The translations under genes were made by a program, and so were the position numbers. This document shows positions 13,730 through 27,600 of a DNA stretch of 64,000 bases, piece after piece (the first letter of the stretch is position 1; every line of letters starts with the position of its first letter). The DNA is taken from the NCBI GenBank assembly GCA_011033025.1, contig WFMF01000084.1, positions 124,001-188,000 of the forward strand, written 5' to 3'. The stretch comes from Beroe forskalii. Its lineage: Eukaryota > Ctenophora > Nuda > Beroida > Beroidae. Below the pieces are notes generated by a model. It made no database searches, was not told the DNA's origin, and worked only from the letters and a program-made list of their open reading frames with translations.

Positions 13730-14560
13730 CACCGATTAATTCTGACACAGGGTTTCAGGTTCGCTCTACACGTTCTTTTATGAATGATGTGATGTAATCT
13801 CTTCTTGATTTAACAAGTTAACACCTAAATCAGGCATCAGGTTGCCCTGGTGCCGTCTTTTCTTCTGACACCACTTTTCCTCTGAAATTCATCTGGTTCG
13901 ATCTTAAATTATTGAACACTTATAACAGTTCATTTTGACACCAGCCTTCTGAAACTCTGGCGCCAATTTTAACTCTGATAACAACTTTTTACCCCAATAC
14001 AACTTTAATCGGAGACCAAATTACAGTGGTGTGTCGACTCTTTCATGCACGGTAGAGTACGCCGCGCATGGGTACTTTTTGAAGCCCGTAACAGCGCGCA
14101 AAATAGATTGGTATGCTTTCTATGCACGTTGGTGCGCAGTGACACGCCACAAAAAGTACCACTACCAGTGCGCGGCGTAATGCGCCGCGCTTGAAAAGGT
14201 TGAGACACCTTTTTAATAATTTGTTCTGACACCAGCTTACTCTGAAACCATTACAGTTTGACACCAGTTTTCTCTGACATCAGTTCCCTCTGACACAAGT
14301 ACAGTTTGACACCAGTTTACTCTGACATCAGTTCCCTGATACCATTACAGTTTGACACCAGTTTACTCTGACATCAGTTCCCTCTGACACAAGTACAGTT
14401 TGACACCAGTTTACCCTGACATCAGTTCCCTCTGACACAAGTACAGTTTGACACCAGTTTACTCTGACATCAGTTCCCTCTGACACAAGTACAGTTTGAC
14501 ACCAGTTTACTCTGACATCAGTTCCCTCTGACACAAGTACAGTTTGACACCAGTTTATAT
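13730..14560. repeat. TGACACC minisatellite with a 48-bp core array
   Basis: From 13730 to about 14000 and again from 14228, TGACACC or TCTGACA words recur at irregular spacing. From about 14280 to 14555 the array settles into a 48-bp unit (cagttccctc, tgacacaagt, acagtttgac, accagtttac, tctgacat in order), nearly six copies with few differences. Because 48 is a multiple of three, a minus-strand frame stays open with a 16-residue repeat containing NWCQTVLVSEGTDV; this looks like a by-product of the unit length. The array is interrupted by the palindromic element at 14059-14179. Confidence 0.85.
14059..14179. mobile_element. palindromic MITE-like element, GCGCGGCGT core
   Basis: Left sequence tacgccgcgcatgggtactt pairs with aagtacca...tgcgcggcgta on the right, leaving an internal segment with further gcgcgc blocks. 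It sits inside the TGACACC minisatellite, so it inserted after that repeat had formed or the repeat grew around it. No coding capacity. Confidence 0.6.
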
Positions 14561-17500
14561 CATTAAGTGCTTGTCTCAGACTATAATGTTCCTCATACAA
14601 CATTCTAATTGTCATGGCCACTGTCAGCTGTTTACCAAGCCTCAGTCGTAACCCATTTATAACCTGCATGTGAAGAAATGGTCATGTTCACGTCACCAAC
14701 CTACTACTTTACACTATGATAGTGACGTCATCTGAACAGCCTATCCAATTTCGTATATCATAAAGAGTTAAAGTACTCTCCTTGCTAAAGCACATAGTGG
14801 TGCAGTAATAGCACGACATTGTAATAAATGTAGTTATACTTTACTTTCATTATTAAGTTATTATTACTATACCCGTTCGGGCATAATTAATGAATAAATT
14901 TATATTTAATTGCTATCATTACTACATGAATTTATTTCTCGAACAAACTTTTACAATAATCATATTCTTCGAATCCTTAAATTTAACTACCTTGAACTGA
15001 GTAGCTTTATGAATTGAGTCATCTATGGCCGCACTACTACTTTTGATGCCATTTGTAGAAATGGAGAATTGTAAAAGTACTGTTCTTCTGCTGATCATGA
15101 CTGCAATAAATATTTGAGGTTTTTTATGGACAATCTGAATTACTATCAGTTCTGCATAATGCACACCCCAGCAGGAGCCACAGTCAGTTCAAAATCTAAC
15201 AATGAGGAAGCCTCTCCACCGCTCACAATAGGGAACCGTTGTCATAAAATAATACCTTCTCACTGTAAGAGCTGTGTATGTAACGCCTGAGCTATGCGAT
15301 GGCGTTGCCCGGCCCTCGAAGTGAGATGGTATTGAAGTAGTTAGGCACGTTTTATATTAAAACTAGATGCTAGAGGTTGCTGTGAAATTTGGTTGATATA
15401 ATGGCATTATCAGATATTATAACGCTTGGAGAGTATATTACAACTAGCAGAGTCAGGTACACATTATAGTGGATAAGTAATAACACGTGAATGTTGTAAT
15501 GAAGCAGTCGACTCCTTGGGGGATTGATGGTAACTAATGTAAAATATATATATTGATAGAACTGTACTCTGAAATAACCCCCAAGAAGTAGTACTTTCGA
15601 CGCATTTTGACGGTAACAAAGCGTGCATTTGACAGGCTAAAGTGACGTTATCGTCAAGGTTTGAAGTAGTAAAATTCATGACGTATAGACTGGATTGCTT
15701 TATATATTCTTAGCACACGCGTACGCCGTACGCTCATCCATGCGTGAATTTGCCATGGCATTATATAAGCTCTGTATGTTTTTGTGTCAACTTTTGTTGA
15801 ATGATCTGACATGCGGGACAATTATACCTGTTTTGGTGCATCCCTTTATTTATTTTCCATAAAACGTTTTATTAAATCTACGATAGAAATTGTAATTTGT
15901 GTCGACTCTTGATCTTATGTTCTTAGGTGTCTGAGTATATTGTGATTTTACGTTTTATTGTGTGGTAAGAGCTAAAATCTGGCGCATGTAAGTGTTGGAA
16001 AGTGTCAAAAAATCGCGTTTTTCTTTTACTCAGCTCACAGGTATAGCATTGGTAGTTCCGTTCATGTTTTTAAAGGTGTTTTAAAGTTTTTGTAAAATTT
16101 AGGGTTTGCTTTCTTGGACATTCGTCGTTCAGTATACGTAGGTTTAGTTTGTCTATTTCATTTTAGGGTTTGTAATTTCAAAATTCATCAAGAAATCGTC
16201 GAGAAAGTCGCATCATCGGAATGCCCATGATTTGAATTAAATTTCACCTTAATTTAAGCCAAAGAATTCTACCACGCATTCAAAAATAACCATAATCTTT
16301 TCCACAGAACGTAATAAGTATGCTTCCAAGATCCGTAGTGTCTGTACTCTGCTAGAAATAGAGTTATTTCTGTACTTCTGTCTACGCCGGGCATTGTAAA
16401 CCGGCTATTGAGCGTGATGTCACTATTAGAGTTTAAAGTGATAAACTAATGACGTCACACCTGTACTTCTTAACTGTATGCCTAGCAGTGTATGTCTCAG
16501 TTGCGTGACGCTAATGAGCTCGGAGAATCCCATCATTATGTATGATTATACGATTACATGGCCTTTAATTATAGAGACAGATCCATCTTTGATCAGTCAT
16601 CAGTCCTATGATTTGTAAGCGGAACAATGTCCTACTATAGCAGTACTTGGAGTCTATTTCCACTCAAATTTCAACCTGGATTCCGGGGTGATGAAGGTCC
16701 AGAGAACCACAGTCTATCATTATAGTAGGAAATCTAGCGAAATCAAATACCTGATAAATCTTATATTATCATGGTCTTAGTGATTTTTTAAAATAACCTT
16801 TCAGTTCATTTTAGAGGTTTTTATATGTTTCGATTATGAGACAAAAATCCATGAAACGGCCTAAAGTTTGGCACATGCTATGAATTCTAGTTCAGAAAAT
16901 TGGTGGCTGCAGATCTGGTTACAACAGCTTCTGGTTCTAGTTGCACTTAGCTGCCTTTTTGGTATTTAGCGCATCAACTATCCCAAGTCATTTTCCGTAT
17001 TCGGTATATTTCTATGCTTTTATCTGGAACAGACCGTACATGAACAGTAGACGAATGATGCGCGGGATAAATTGACACCATTATGAGTTCCATAAAACGA
17101 TAGCACCACTTCCTTCTACAATACATGAAACCAACATGGGCAACAATTGCCTTCGTACACTAGACCCTCTAAGTCAACCATTGTCTAAAATGCTGACTGC
17201 AGAGCTCCTAAGCAACATAGGTTTGTCAGCAAGTTATGTCTAAGCAACAAAAATCTATAAGCAACTCGACATCTCACATTTTACAAAGTTCTCAAGAGTC
17301 AAGACTACGTAAAATATGTGACCATTGGATTTCGATGTTAATACATGCAAATTTTGTGTAATTATACAAAATATTTCTATTGAGACTTGAGGCAATCATA
17401 ATTTTAAGGACCATCGGGCAGTTTTTTTGTCAGAAAAAGTTCACCAAAATTGGAGATCCAGATCTTAATTCTAAGGCCTGGTGACGTTTACTTCGTTACA

Positions 17501-20500
17501 ATAATTGCACTGATCTTTTCAAATCCTCAACAAGAGGATATCTTGCGATAGACTTCCTCCGGGAACACCGGTCAAGGCACATCCTTTGCTTTCAATCTGG
17601 AATCTCTAGAATTCCCGACTCTTCTTAAGAAACGTAATTCTCATTTAGATTCAATCAAACGAATCTATGGCATTCATTAAGGGTTTCTGTTAACCTGTGG
17701 AGTCCTCTTAAAGTCAATTCATACCAGTATCGCAACTCATTATAAAAAGGTTGTTAAATATGATGTCCTTGATGACTTCAAAACGGATAGATTCTTCGGA
17801 ACACAGACAATCAGTGATCTACGCAAGCATTATTATACGAATGCAACTCACGAATAATGCACTGGGGAGAGAAACGTCATCAACATACCTCAAGTGGGAA
17901 ATTGATGATCAAAAACCGCCCGATTTTGCGCGCAACATGAAGTCAATCATTCTGACAGGTATTTAAGGACGCTGTCAGATCTTTTGACTTTATATGCATT
18001 TCGTACCGTTGTGAATTGCTGAATGATGGACTGTCGAGTCTTGAAATGTAATGTGTCAAGATAATTAGAATGCAGGTGTAAATTGAATTGTCATTCCATT
18101 AAAACCTGCGAGCTTTTAGAATTGTGTTACATGTTTCATTTTTGCGATTCGTTCTGTTTCATGCAGAAAACGTGTTCAAGTGAGGTCTTGTAATTGGTTC
18201 TTTCCGTGTCCATGGACGTTTTATTCATTTCATATTTTAAAAACCTGCTCCTTTCATTATCCTGCAGTTATAATATAAGCCTCGGCACGGAATGTAAAAT
18301 GATGAAATCCGAACAAAAACTTTCAGCAGTTCCAATAAACGCGTGCTGCGAGAGTCTCCTTTTATTTTACAAATTTTCACATGTCTATTTTTGCTCTTTT
18401 GTCTTTAAACTGCAAAACGTTCCGTAGCTTCGCGATGCCACAAAATTGTCGACGGCGCAGCAAGAGTAAACAGTTCTTATAGCATCAATATTGCGTACAT
18501 TAAACCAAGATAATAACCTCACTTTTAGTCGTCTACCGACTGTCCACAACATATATCATACAACAAATATACACAAAGTAACATATACCTTTTGTCCAAG
18601 CATAAAGAGGGCGGAGAGGAGTAAAAAGTCCCAACATCTGTATATATTTGCATATATACCCAGCTGGTCATTACCCAGTTATTACGGTACCCCCGCCCCT
18701 CAACCCGTTTTACTTTCAGAGACCCACACACGCGCCACACGCTCTCAAAGACAAACTATAACTGTATATGTAGACAGCGTGATGTCATCAACTCAACACG
18801 TAAATCAGTGATAATGACGTCACTCAGCACTGCTTGGTGTTCCAGAGCGGCGCTTATAATTGGAGCATCTGAATATATGGTTGGTGGAACCCCTAACTGA
18901 TCTCCCTGTTACTATATATATGTTAGCTACTTGTAAGACATATATATTCCCTGCTTTGCATAAGAGGCTTATTGTATGCAGTACATATATATCGTGATAA
19001 TATATTGTGTCGTCCTAACTGCTGTAAGACTTGCTAACTGACGTGCTAACTTAGAGCATAGATAAGTAGATATATGTGAATAGAAAACCTTGGCTGTTAA
19101 ATCGTCGTTATATAACACCATGATAATATTGTCACTTTCAAGTTTCAACAGCTTGTATCATATTATGTTCTAGGCCTAGAATTAAATGACTTTTTCTTAT
19201 AGGAACTTTATTTTCAGACTGCGTACTTTCGGACTGACTTGCGAACTGTTTTCTCAGGAGTAGAGTACGCATGGTTTTAACAACATGTACCCTAGGTCTA
19301 AGGTCACGTATTATGCTGTAAGTGTTGGACGCGATACGTAGCCGAGTGACAGTGATGTAATAATCATGGTTTTAAATGGGAAACTGATGACGCTATACTG
19401 TCTGATTCTCTTGTATTCTGTGATGTGTTTCGTACCATGAATCCCATGGAACAACATAAGTATTTCTCCTATCATAATATGTCGGGGGATTGGGCTGTGT
19501 TAGGAAGTTTTCATTCGACATATTTATGTCTACCCTATATATTACATTGTATCATGCCAAACTAGCCGGAAAATGATATAACCAGTGCCAGTCGACGACA
19601 GTATAAACACGATGTTCTAGTTTCTGGCTACTTTGGTAATAATCCTTAACGAGATTGGCATTCTCATGGGCTTGTTGCGTATATATATTGTCCGACGACC
19701 GTCGAATACATATATATTTCTTGACATTTGCCTGCCGTGAATTTTAATCTATGCAAGATTCTTAATAATGTAACTTTCCAAGAAGATCTAGTTAATTTTC
19801 ATTTCGTTATGAATAATGGTGCAAGAGTGATTGGCTGTCATCATGATGCCATCATGATGGTTTAAAGAGATGACTTGATGATGTTGAGGGGCCTACTTTT
19901 CGTGCTAAACCAACATATGCCCTGGCATTACATACCAGTATACAGGTCACATGATTATAATAAATAGGTTGCACAGTCAATCAAATGATTCTCCTCAAAA
20001 TTTCAGATGTTGCAACGATTTTCAAAGGGTCGGCCTTTGTGTGGCTTTGATGTTCTTAGAACCCACCCCTTGAACTGAGTCTGAAGATTTTGAAAAGGAA
20101 CTGTCTCTTGTACGAGATTGTAACAGTTACTCTGTCTGTCGTGTTTCTTACTGGGTCTTTTAAAAAGAATTTAAATATCTTATTATGTATCTTTATCTCT
20201 CCTTATAATGATAGGACTTCTTAATTGCGGATATGAACCTACTAGGGACTTTAATACGGTACCTACAGTTTTGTGAAGACCTCTTTCAATCAATTATAGT
20301 TGGTGCTACTCATCAATAGACATTAGACATCAATATCAACCACCAATCGGTCAAGTTTTTCTTGTAATGTCCTTATCAAGGTACCTCTCCGTTTGTAATT
20401 TCCTAAGAATTTAAATGATGTATTCCTTCAGTTTTGCATAGACCTTATATTTCCAATAGTGGGGCTAAGGGAAATTCGTGGAAATGCAATATTTGTTTTG

Positions 20501-23500
20501 TGGATTTGCTTTTGGTTTCACCGTTTTTTATAAGTCTCGCCTAAAGCGTCAGCACCTTTCTTAACCAAATTTAAGATTAATTATTGTCATAAAGTCATAA
20601 CCTTGGAATCACGAGGAGGCAATGTGATATTAAGGCATCAACTCGATAAACAGGTCACCACAAAATAGGGAGACCAAAAGAGAGGAAGGCCAAACAATCA
20701 GGAAAAACCTGGGCCTGAGCTGGTGACAAAATGTGGCAACTTTAATTTTTATCCAAATATCACCAGCCACATTCGCTAGAATATGGTGACACGGAAGACA
20801 GATTATGCGAAGTCGGATTTTGCGAAAGTGAGAAGTCGGATTATCCAACGTCGGATTATCCGAATAAGTGCGAAGTCGGATTATCCAACGTCGGATTATG
20901 CGAGCAGATAACAGACAAGGGGAGAAAATCCCAGATCTAAAATCAAGAAAACGGATAGGACAGCATCATTTTGAGGACCATCAAATCATACTCAACGGCT
21001 AGTTATAAATCATAACACATAACAGAATGCTTCAGTTCGAAGAGAAATTGTCGAAGCGAGGAACAAGACGAAACTTGAGACGCAGAAAATATGTAACGAA
21101 GAAACGCCAGGCATACTATCAGCAGTATCATATTTCATGATAAATGGCCTGGTGCAGTGGTAAAACCATGGTCAATGGTTCAATAAAATCAAAATTGATG
21201 GTCGATTATAGAAAATAATGGTACGTTTTTGGAAGTGGAACATTTTTAGGTTAAACAGAGTTTTCCGGATGACAACAATAATCAATTATCTTCGAAAGCT
21301 TTTTATATTAAACTTTCTCGTATCGTCCAACGTTTTTAAGCCTTCCTAATAAGAGGTGTTCATCCCAAAAGAATCTAAAAATATGAAAACACCTTCAGCC
21401 TTTCAAATAATACTTCTGAAAGAACAATACTTCACAAATGCAGAATTGGGTGGTACCTACATTTTAAAAGTGAAAAAGATGGTTGTGGCATACATGACTA
21501 GATGAGGCAAATGTCATAGTTGGGCCATATTTTGGGCCATACAATAGAACCAAAGTATGAACTGTCATCCCAGATGGAGGGAAGACTGAAGAGAGAGCGA
21601 AGACATACCATATACATGCCTCTTGTTGTAATACCAACGTATGATGAGCTGTCACAATTCAATGTAGAAAAACACAACTAACAATGCATCAGATACTTCT
21701 TGGAAGTATTTTACTTGACAGTCAGTGTATCAAGTGTTCCGAGTTTGGAAACTTACGCCGCAGTTGCAAAGTTAGCACTTAGTTCTTCTTACAACATGTT
21801 TGTATCTGCTGAATTCGAGTTGTGGTGAGCTTCTGCTTTCAGGTACGAACTAAGTTTCCGTTTTGAGTGGCGCTTTTTTTGTCAGAATACAGGCAAGAAA
21901 TATTTTTTTCGGACCAAGTACTTGTCAACGCATAAAGTTTTAGATAATTTTCAAATTTTCACTGACTTTCATTCCTCATAGCAAAGAGGCTCCATTTTAC
22001 GTTCTCAAAATGCTAACAAAATAACCTAAATTCAATCCGGAATGTATATCATGGTTAAAATCACGACGATTTTCGACTTTATGAGCCCATAAAAACTCGT
22101 TTTTCTCCTTAAAATTTAATTCTTCCCAAGGTTTAATTAAACACACCAATTATGCAATTAAACTATTAAAGAGGTGCGTAATTACCAAATCACCATAATA
22201 TTGTGCTGTGCTCTCAAAAAGTGATTACACGTCATCAATTGCATCCAAAAAGCAATGATAATGACGTCATCAGGACCAGGAACAGCTCTGAAGCCCTGAT
22301 TATGCAGTACAAAGAACACACTGCAATACCTTGAGAGTACCATGAGCTGCTTGTAGCAAGGTATCTAGAGGATATATAAGAGGAATATAGAGGAGTGAGG
22401 ACCATATATTTACTTATTAAGAAGCTTACAAGCAAATATTGTATATTATCTCAGGATCTTTAATTCCCTGTACATCAGGTACTATAATGAGGTATTTAGG
22501 TGTACATAGGTACTATCTTTCATGGCTTTATATCTGTAGGTATATATCAATTATATCTGATATAGATCCTAGGGCCGTGATATAGATCCTAATTATGAAC
22601 AGGAACTCTAACTTGGCACCTGTGCGCAAAATAGAGCATATCTCCTATAATCTATATTTTTAGACTTCATTTTAGTTGAATAGTGAACGGCAGTGAATGG
22701 GAGCTCTTTGTACTTTTGTAGTTTGTCTGGGTAAGAAATGAAGTACTAAAGTAGTCAGTACACTGATCTGTCTGCATTTTGCCGTTTTTTACGTTTGACG
22801 TTGAACTTGACAGTATTCCTGAATTGGAGCTGTTTACCTTGTTATTATTTGCCTATTTCTATGCCTATTATAGTTCACGATCGTGACATTCATTTGAATT
22901 TGATCCGTAATTTCTCCATAACGATGGCAAATGTCCCGGAGGGATGCTTATTTAAGTTCTTTAGCTCTACCGAACTTGTCATGAAGCCCAAAGTAGATAC
23001 CTAGTTCATGGCTGGCTATATACTTGATTCTAATATTTGAGGCTGATATATTCAATATATATATAAATATATGCAGTGGAATTACAGCTCCTCCACGTAA
23101 TGTCCTGCACTTAAATAGTGATTGTTAGCCAGGATGCCTATCGAGTTGTACTATACATTGGAAATTGAAAGGGGAGTTTTTGCCCGACGTTCGTGTCTCC
23201 TTGAAGCTTTTAAAACTCGGAATCTATATTCTTTTCATTGGATAACGTGTCTTCCAAAGGCGAATCACGATCAATAAATATTTTAAATCTGTGACTGTTG
23301 ATTAACCTCCCTTTCCTTGAAAAGTTGAATTGGAGGGCAATCCAAGTATAGAAATAAATTTAAGATTTTTCAGATTTGCAGGGCACATTTTCCAGAGTGG
23401 TGGCATTATGCGTAATTTCCTCATCTCTCGACTAGTGACATTTTGATCTTTAATTCTTTCTTTCTTCTTTTCTTTTGTTGCTTTAATATTGCTGAAAATA

Positions 23501-24679
23501 TAATATGCCCCTATTTTACACACTCTTTTATTCTTGCTTCATCACGATTTTCACGGTCTTTTCTTTGAATTTTGAAAACGTCAGCTAGGAATATTAAATC
23601 ATGAGTAAAGCGTAATTACTCTCGGTAGAAAATATCGTACACATTTTTAAAATGTTTCCCACTCCTGATGATTCGTCCGCAATTAAATCCTGAGCATTAT
23701 TATATGCTCCTCTCGATACGTTCTAAGGGGTGCAGGTACAGGAATAGACTAAGTCGTATTTTCTCTTTTTCCGTTGGTGGGTGTAGTTTCGTGTGTAGTC
23801 CAATACTCTATTGCCCCTTGAACAGCTCACTCAATAAGTCAATATATTCCTTAAAAGCAAAATTCACAGCCAAACAAAAAACGTCAAAACAAAAACTACA
23901 ATCCTCGCTCTATAATGAAAACTACAGGACACTCTGCAAAAACAAGGGCTCACTGTCCTTCTATTGAAAACTAGGACATACATTCATTATTCTGCACAAA
24001 AACAAGGACATACTGCACACGAAAAACAAAAACAGAGTCCGCATAAAGTTAACGGCTTAATCTACAGTTCCAACCTCTCTGCATGAAATGCGAAGCAGTC
24101 CTGTTACGTCATGCTGGCAGGCCGGACAATGGACATTGGACAGCCGGCCCACGCAAAACAAGCACACGCAAAAGGGACATATTATCCCAAACAAAACAAG
24201 CTGTCAATCAGTCAAAAATATTATGTTTATCCTGTGTTACTTGAGAACTTGGGACTGGTTCATTCTCAAAAACTAAATTATGACACATTGTAATTTATTC
24301 TATTTAGTAACGCAGTGTTTAGTCTTTAAGTTTTATTTTTAACATATTTGTATTTTTATTTGCAGGTGAATCTGATTAAACAACATACCTATTCATTCAC
24401 TCACGTTCGTACATGGTGCCGACAAGTTAGAAATTTCAGAACGATTCTCGTTTTCTCGTTGTTGTGACAGCTGCCTAAAGACCCTCACTGAAACACCCTC
24501 ATTAAATAGATATTATCCTCGCAAGGATAATTGATACTATCCTTGCCCCGTATCTTATAGTTTTACCAAGCTCATTACAGTATTGTAAGAGCTGTTGCCT
24601 GGTTCGATTTCTAACTTAGCAGAAATTTAAATATTTTCTACATTACTTTTCTCTGCTCAAGAACGTTTATATTTTACAG
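14561..24679. other. 10 kb with no supportable gene
   Basis: AT-rich sequence. I found no chain of exons with matching phases. TGACGTCA-bearing palindromic snippets occur near 15640, 16420-16460, 18810, 19345-19395 and 22262, probably relics of the 8101-8164 family. The missing first exon (signal peptide) of the Ig-like gene that starts to be visible at 24680 should lie somewhere in the right part, but no candidate with a start codon, a hydrophobic run and a phase-1 donor could be chosen. An open stretch after a good acceptor at about 24366 ends in a stop and is unassigned. Confidence 0.4.
20807..20902. repeat. agtcggattatccaacgt repeat cluster
   Basis: Five variants of (aa)gtcggatta(t/a) within about 95 bp; the pair agtcggattatccaacgtcg occurs twice, 49 bases apart. 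Confidence 0.75.
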
Positions 24680-27600
24680 CAGGAAATGGCACATATCATG
24701 TGAATATCCAAGGAGATCCCCACAACTTCAATCGAGATTTATTAGTTCCACATGCATGTCAGACAGGAGCAACCCAGGTCCCTGGTTGCCATAGTAACCT
24801 TAATAGGGTCCTTAGTAACGACGATATCAGCCGAGATATGTTGCTGTCCTGATTTATGTGGGTAACACTCATTCTATCAGATTTTCTAACCTTTTGAGTT
24901 GCATCATGAAATGAATCACTGAAATGAAAAATTTATCAATCAACCAAAAATGTTGCCAAATTTTTGACTGAGAATGTGACTCAATGCTATCCCCGCAGCT
25001 GCCAGTTTGAAATGCCAAGATAAAATCCTTCCTAACAAACCCTCAATCAAGTCATCAGTACTCAAGGCTAACGGCTACGTGTGCGATGCCCTTGAAGGAT
25101 CAGATGTGACCTTACAGTATGTGCGATTTTAGAATTATCGATTTAAGCAACAATTTAGTAAGTACTGACATAAGTGCGATGCAAATGGACTGTCTACATG
25201 ATGTAATCAAATGATTTAGCAGCAGGGCCAAGGCACATTCCAGGTGTCTTTAAAATTTAACACAGTGTCAAGATTACCTACAAAAGCAGCATTTATTAAA
25301 ATCACACCTCCTCAGGTGCGAAGTTACAGATAAAGATCATCCTGCTATCAAAAGTATTCGGTATTTATTCCACAAAGCTTACATGCTCAACTACAAGTTT
25401 ACCTTCGCCGACGACTCTGAAACAGTCCGAGTACGTATGCTAAGTGTGTCAATCTGCATTTGCCATCACCTTAACCAATCTTTATTTATTCGCTTCAATC
25501 TACCCTCAAAATTATGGAGGACAGTTTTCAGATAAATGCTGTGTACCGGCTATGATTTGAAACAGATTGGTATTTCTATTTCGCTTAAAACCTTGTTATT
25601 GCCACAACGATTACATTGTCTATGTTACAGTTAACGTCCTGTGAAGAGACATCACCAACGTGTACCATTGAGTCTGTGCAGTGGTCAGGCGAGGTTTTCA
25701 GTCCGACCAAGTTCCAGAACTACCATAACTTCGCCTACCAGTGTATGGCAGAGGTTACCTTGCAGGACGAATCTAAGGTCAACGTGTCATCAAATTCCAT
25801 GTGGCTCGATGTTTATAGTGAGTTGCAAGTTTTAGAAAATTTTATTTAAATAAATACCTCAATAAGCCTTCAAGACAATGTTAAACTTTGAATACTGTTT
25901 TCCAGAAATCCCTGGACGTCTAAAATCATCTATGGCATTGATTTTTATAATCCGCCCTGAAATAACGTCCCCTCAGAGAACCTCCCCAGTTTGCCCTCCA
26001 AATCTGCAGAGACTGTCACTGATCTGCCCGCGGTAGACACAGGCAACTACTACACGAGACTGGCATGTAACACTGAGGACTCACCCTTCCCACAGACGAA
26101 CCCCAGATCCAGGGCCAAGTGGTGAGCTGTAGGATGAAACCCGTTTCTGCAATTCTACTAATTCTGTATGAATAGTTATGCTCTTAGTTCCAAATCACAA
26201 TTCCGTGAGATGGTTCAACGTATGTCACCGATTACCAATTCATTCCCACCCAAGTGGTCTTATAAAAAAACGAAGCAACACCCATGGACCACCCTCGATG
26301 TCTTGATCTTCCCTCGTTTTGCCCTTGTTGAACCTAAAATCGCAACCAATGCCCTCGGCTCCTTCACGGAAGGCACCCTGGTGATAATGCTGTTTGACCC
26401 GATTCAAGATGCCGGCTTCTACAAGTGCTCCGTGGTTTACTCCACGGATACAGTGGGCGAAAGCACGGAGTTTGACCAGATTATATACCAGGTCGTGGCT
26501 AGCGGTGAGTATTTCCTTGTGTTTGGATTCGACACGGCATGATATGGTTATAGTCACCATTTCTCCGATCAACGGGAGATGGAAATGATAGAATATCTCT
26601 TGACTTTTCCGTTATTCAAACACGCAAAGCAATACGTTTTTCAATCATATCCCAGGGAAGCAATACGATGGTGAGCTGGAGAACAAGATGCTGGCAACAG
26701 TAACCAGTTCGTGGTTCACCACAATTGACGAGGGTCAGTCGGTCGACTTCAGCTGCTACGCTAGGGACCATGATGCAAGTGTCGCCGGGACTTTCAAATG
26801 GGTCTACGAGAAGAACTCTCAGTTAGGTAGGAATGTTAGGAATCCGGGGAAATCATGATATCAACAAAGACAATAGTTCAATGACACCAAGGAATCTGGG
26901 CAATGATGCGAATAACGATGCCGGTTTTGCACGCCCAAATAAGATCAATTTCATCATTTGATAGCAGATCAAAAATCATCTGCTGAAACTTTTGATATAT
27001 TTCAGTGCCCGTAAAACCCAAAACAGACCCACTTTTCTTTGGAGCACGTATTCTCAACGATGGTAAAACCCTCCGATTGCCCTCTAAGTACAAGTACTAT
27101 GGTATGAAGTTCAAGTGTGAAGTAACCCGAGATGGCACGACGATACAGAGCCAAGTATTCCAACAACCAGTCGTAGTTCCAAAGGTTAATTTCTAATTTT
27201 GAACCTTCGAGCCAAGAATTCCAACAGCCCGTCATAGTTCCAAACGCAAATTTCTAATTTACAACCCTCGAAAGTACATCACTTTCAAGCCTCCGAATGC
27301 ATGGCATTCCGTAGAATGTTGCCAGAAACTCAAAATATGCTGACAAACTCTCGGACGCCTTTTAAATGCTTCGAGAAGTGTTGCAATAGACGTGACAAGA
27401 AGTACCAAGTTCGTTGAAAAATAAGTACTTCTCAAGAATAAAGTCCGTTGAATTCCAACATGGAAATATCGCGCATATTCACCCACGAGAACCGTTGGAA
27501 AATCAAAATTCTGGACTCTAAACGATACGAAGAGTCTCCTCTTCGTGTAATAAATAAACACAATTAAATTCCAAAGGTGATGTACATTCCATTGGAGACA

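Noticed and set aside
14328-14669. 113-codon repeat protein on the minus strand
   Set aside because: It is the 48-bp TGACACC minisatellite translated; the unit length is a multiple of three, so a frame stays open without selection.
18491-18811. 106-codon plus-strand open frame as an exon
   Set aside because: No recognisable domain or good flanking splice sites; composition looks random.
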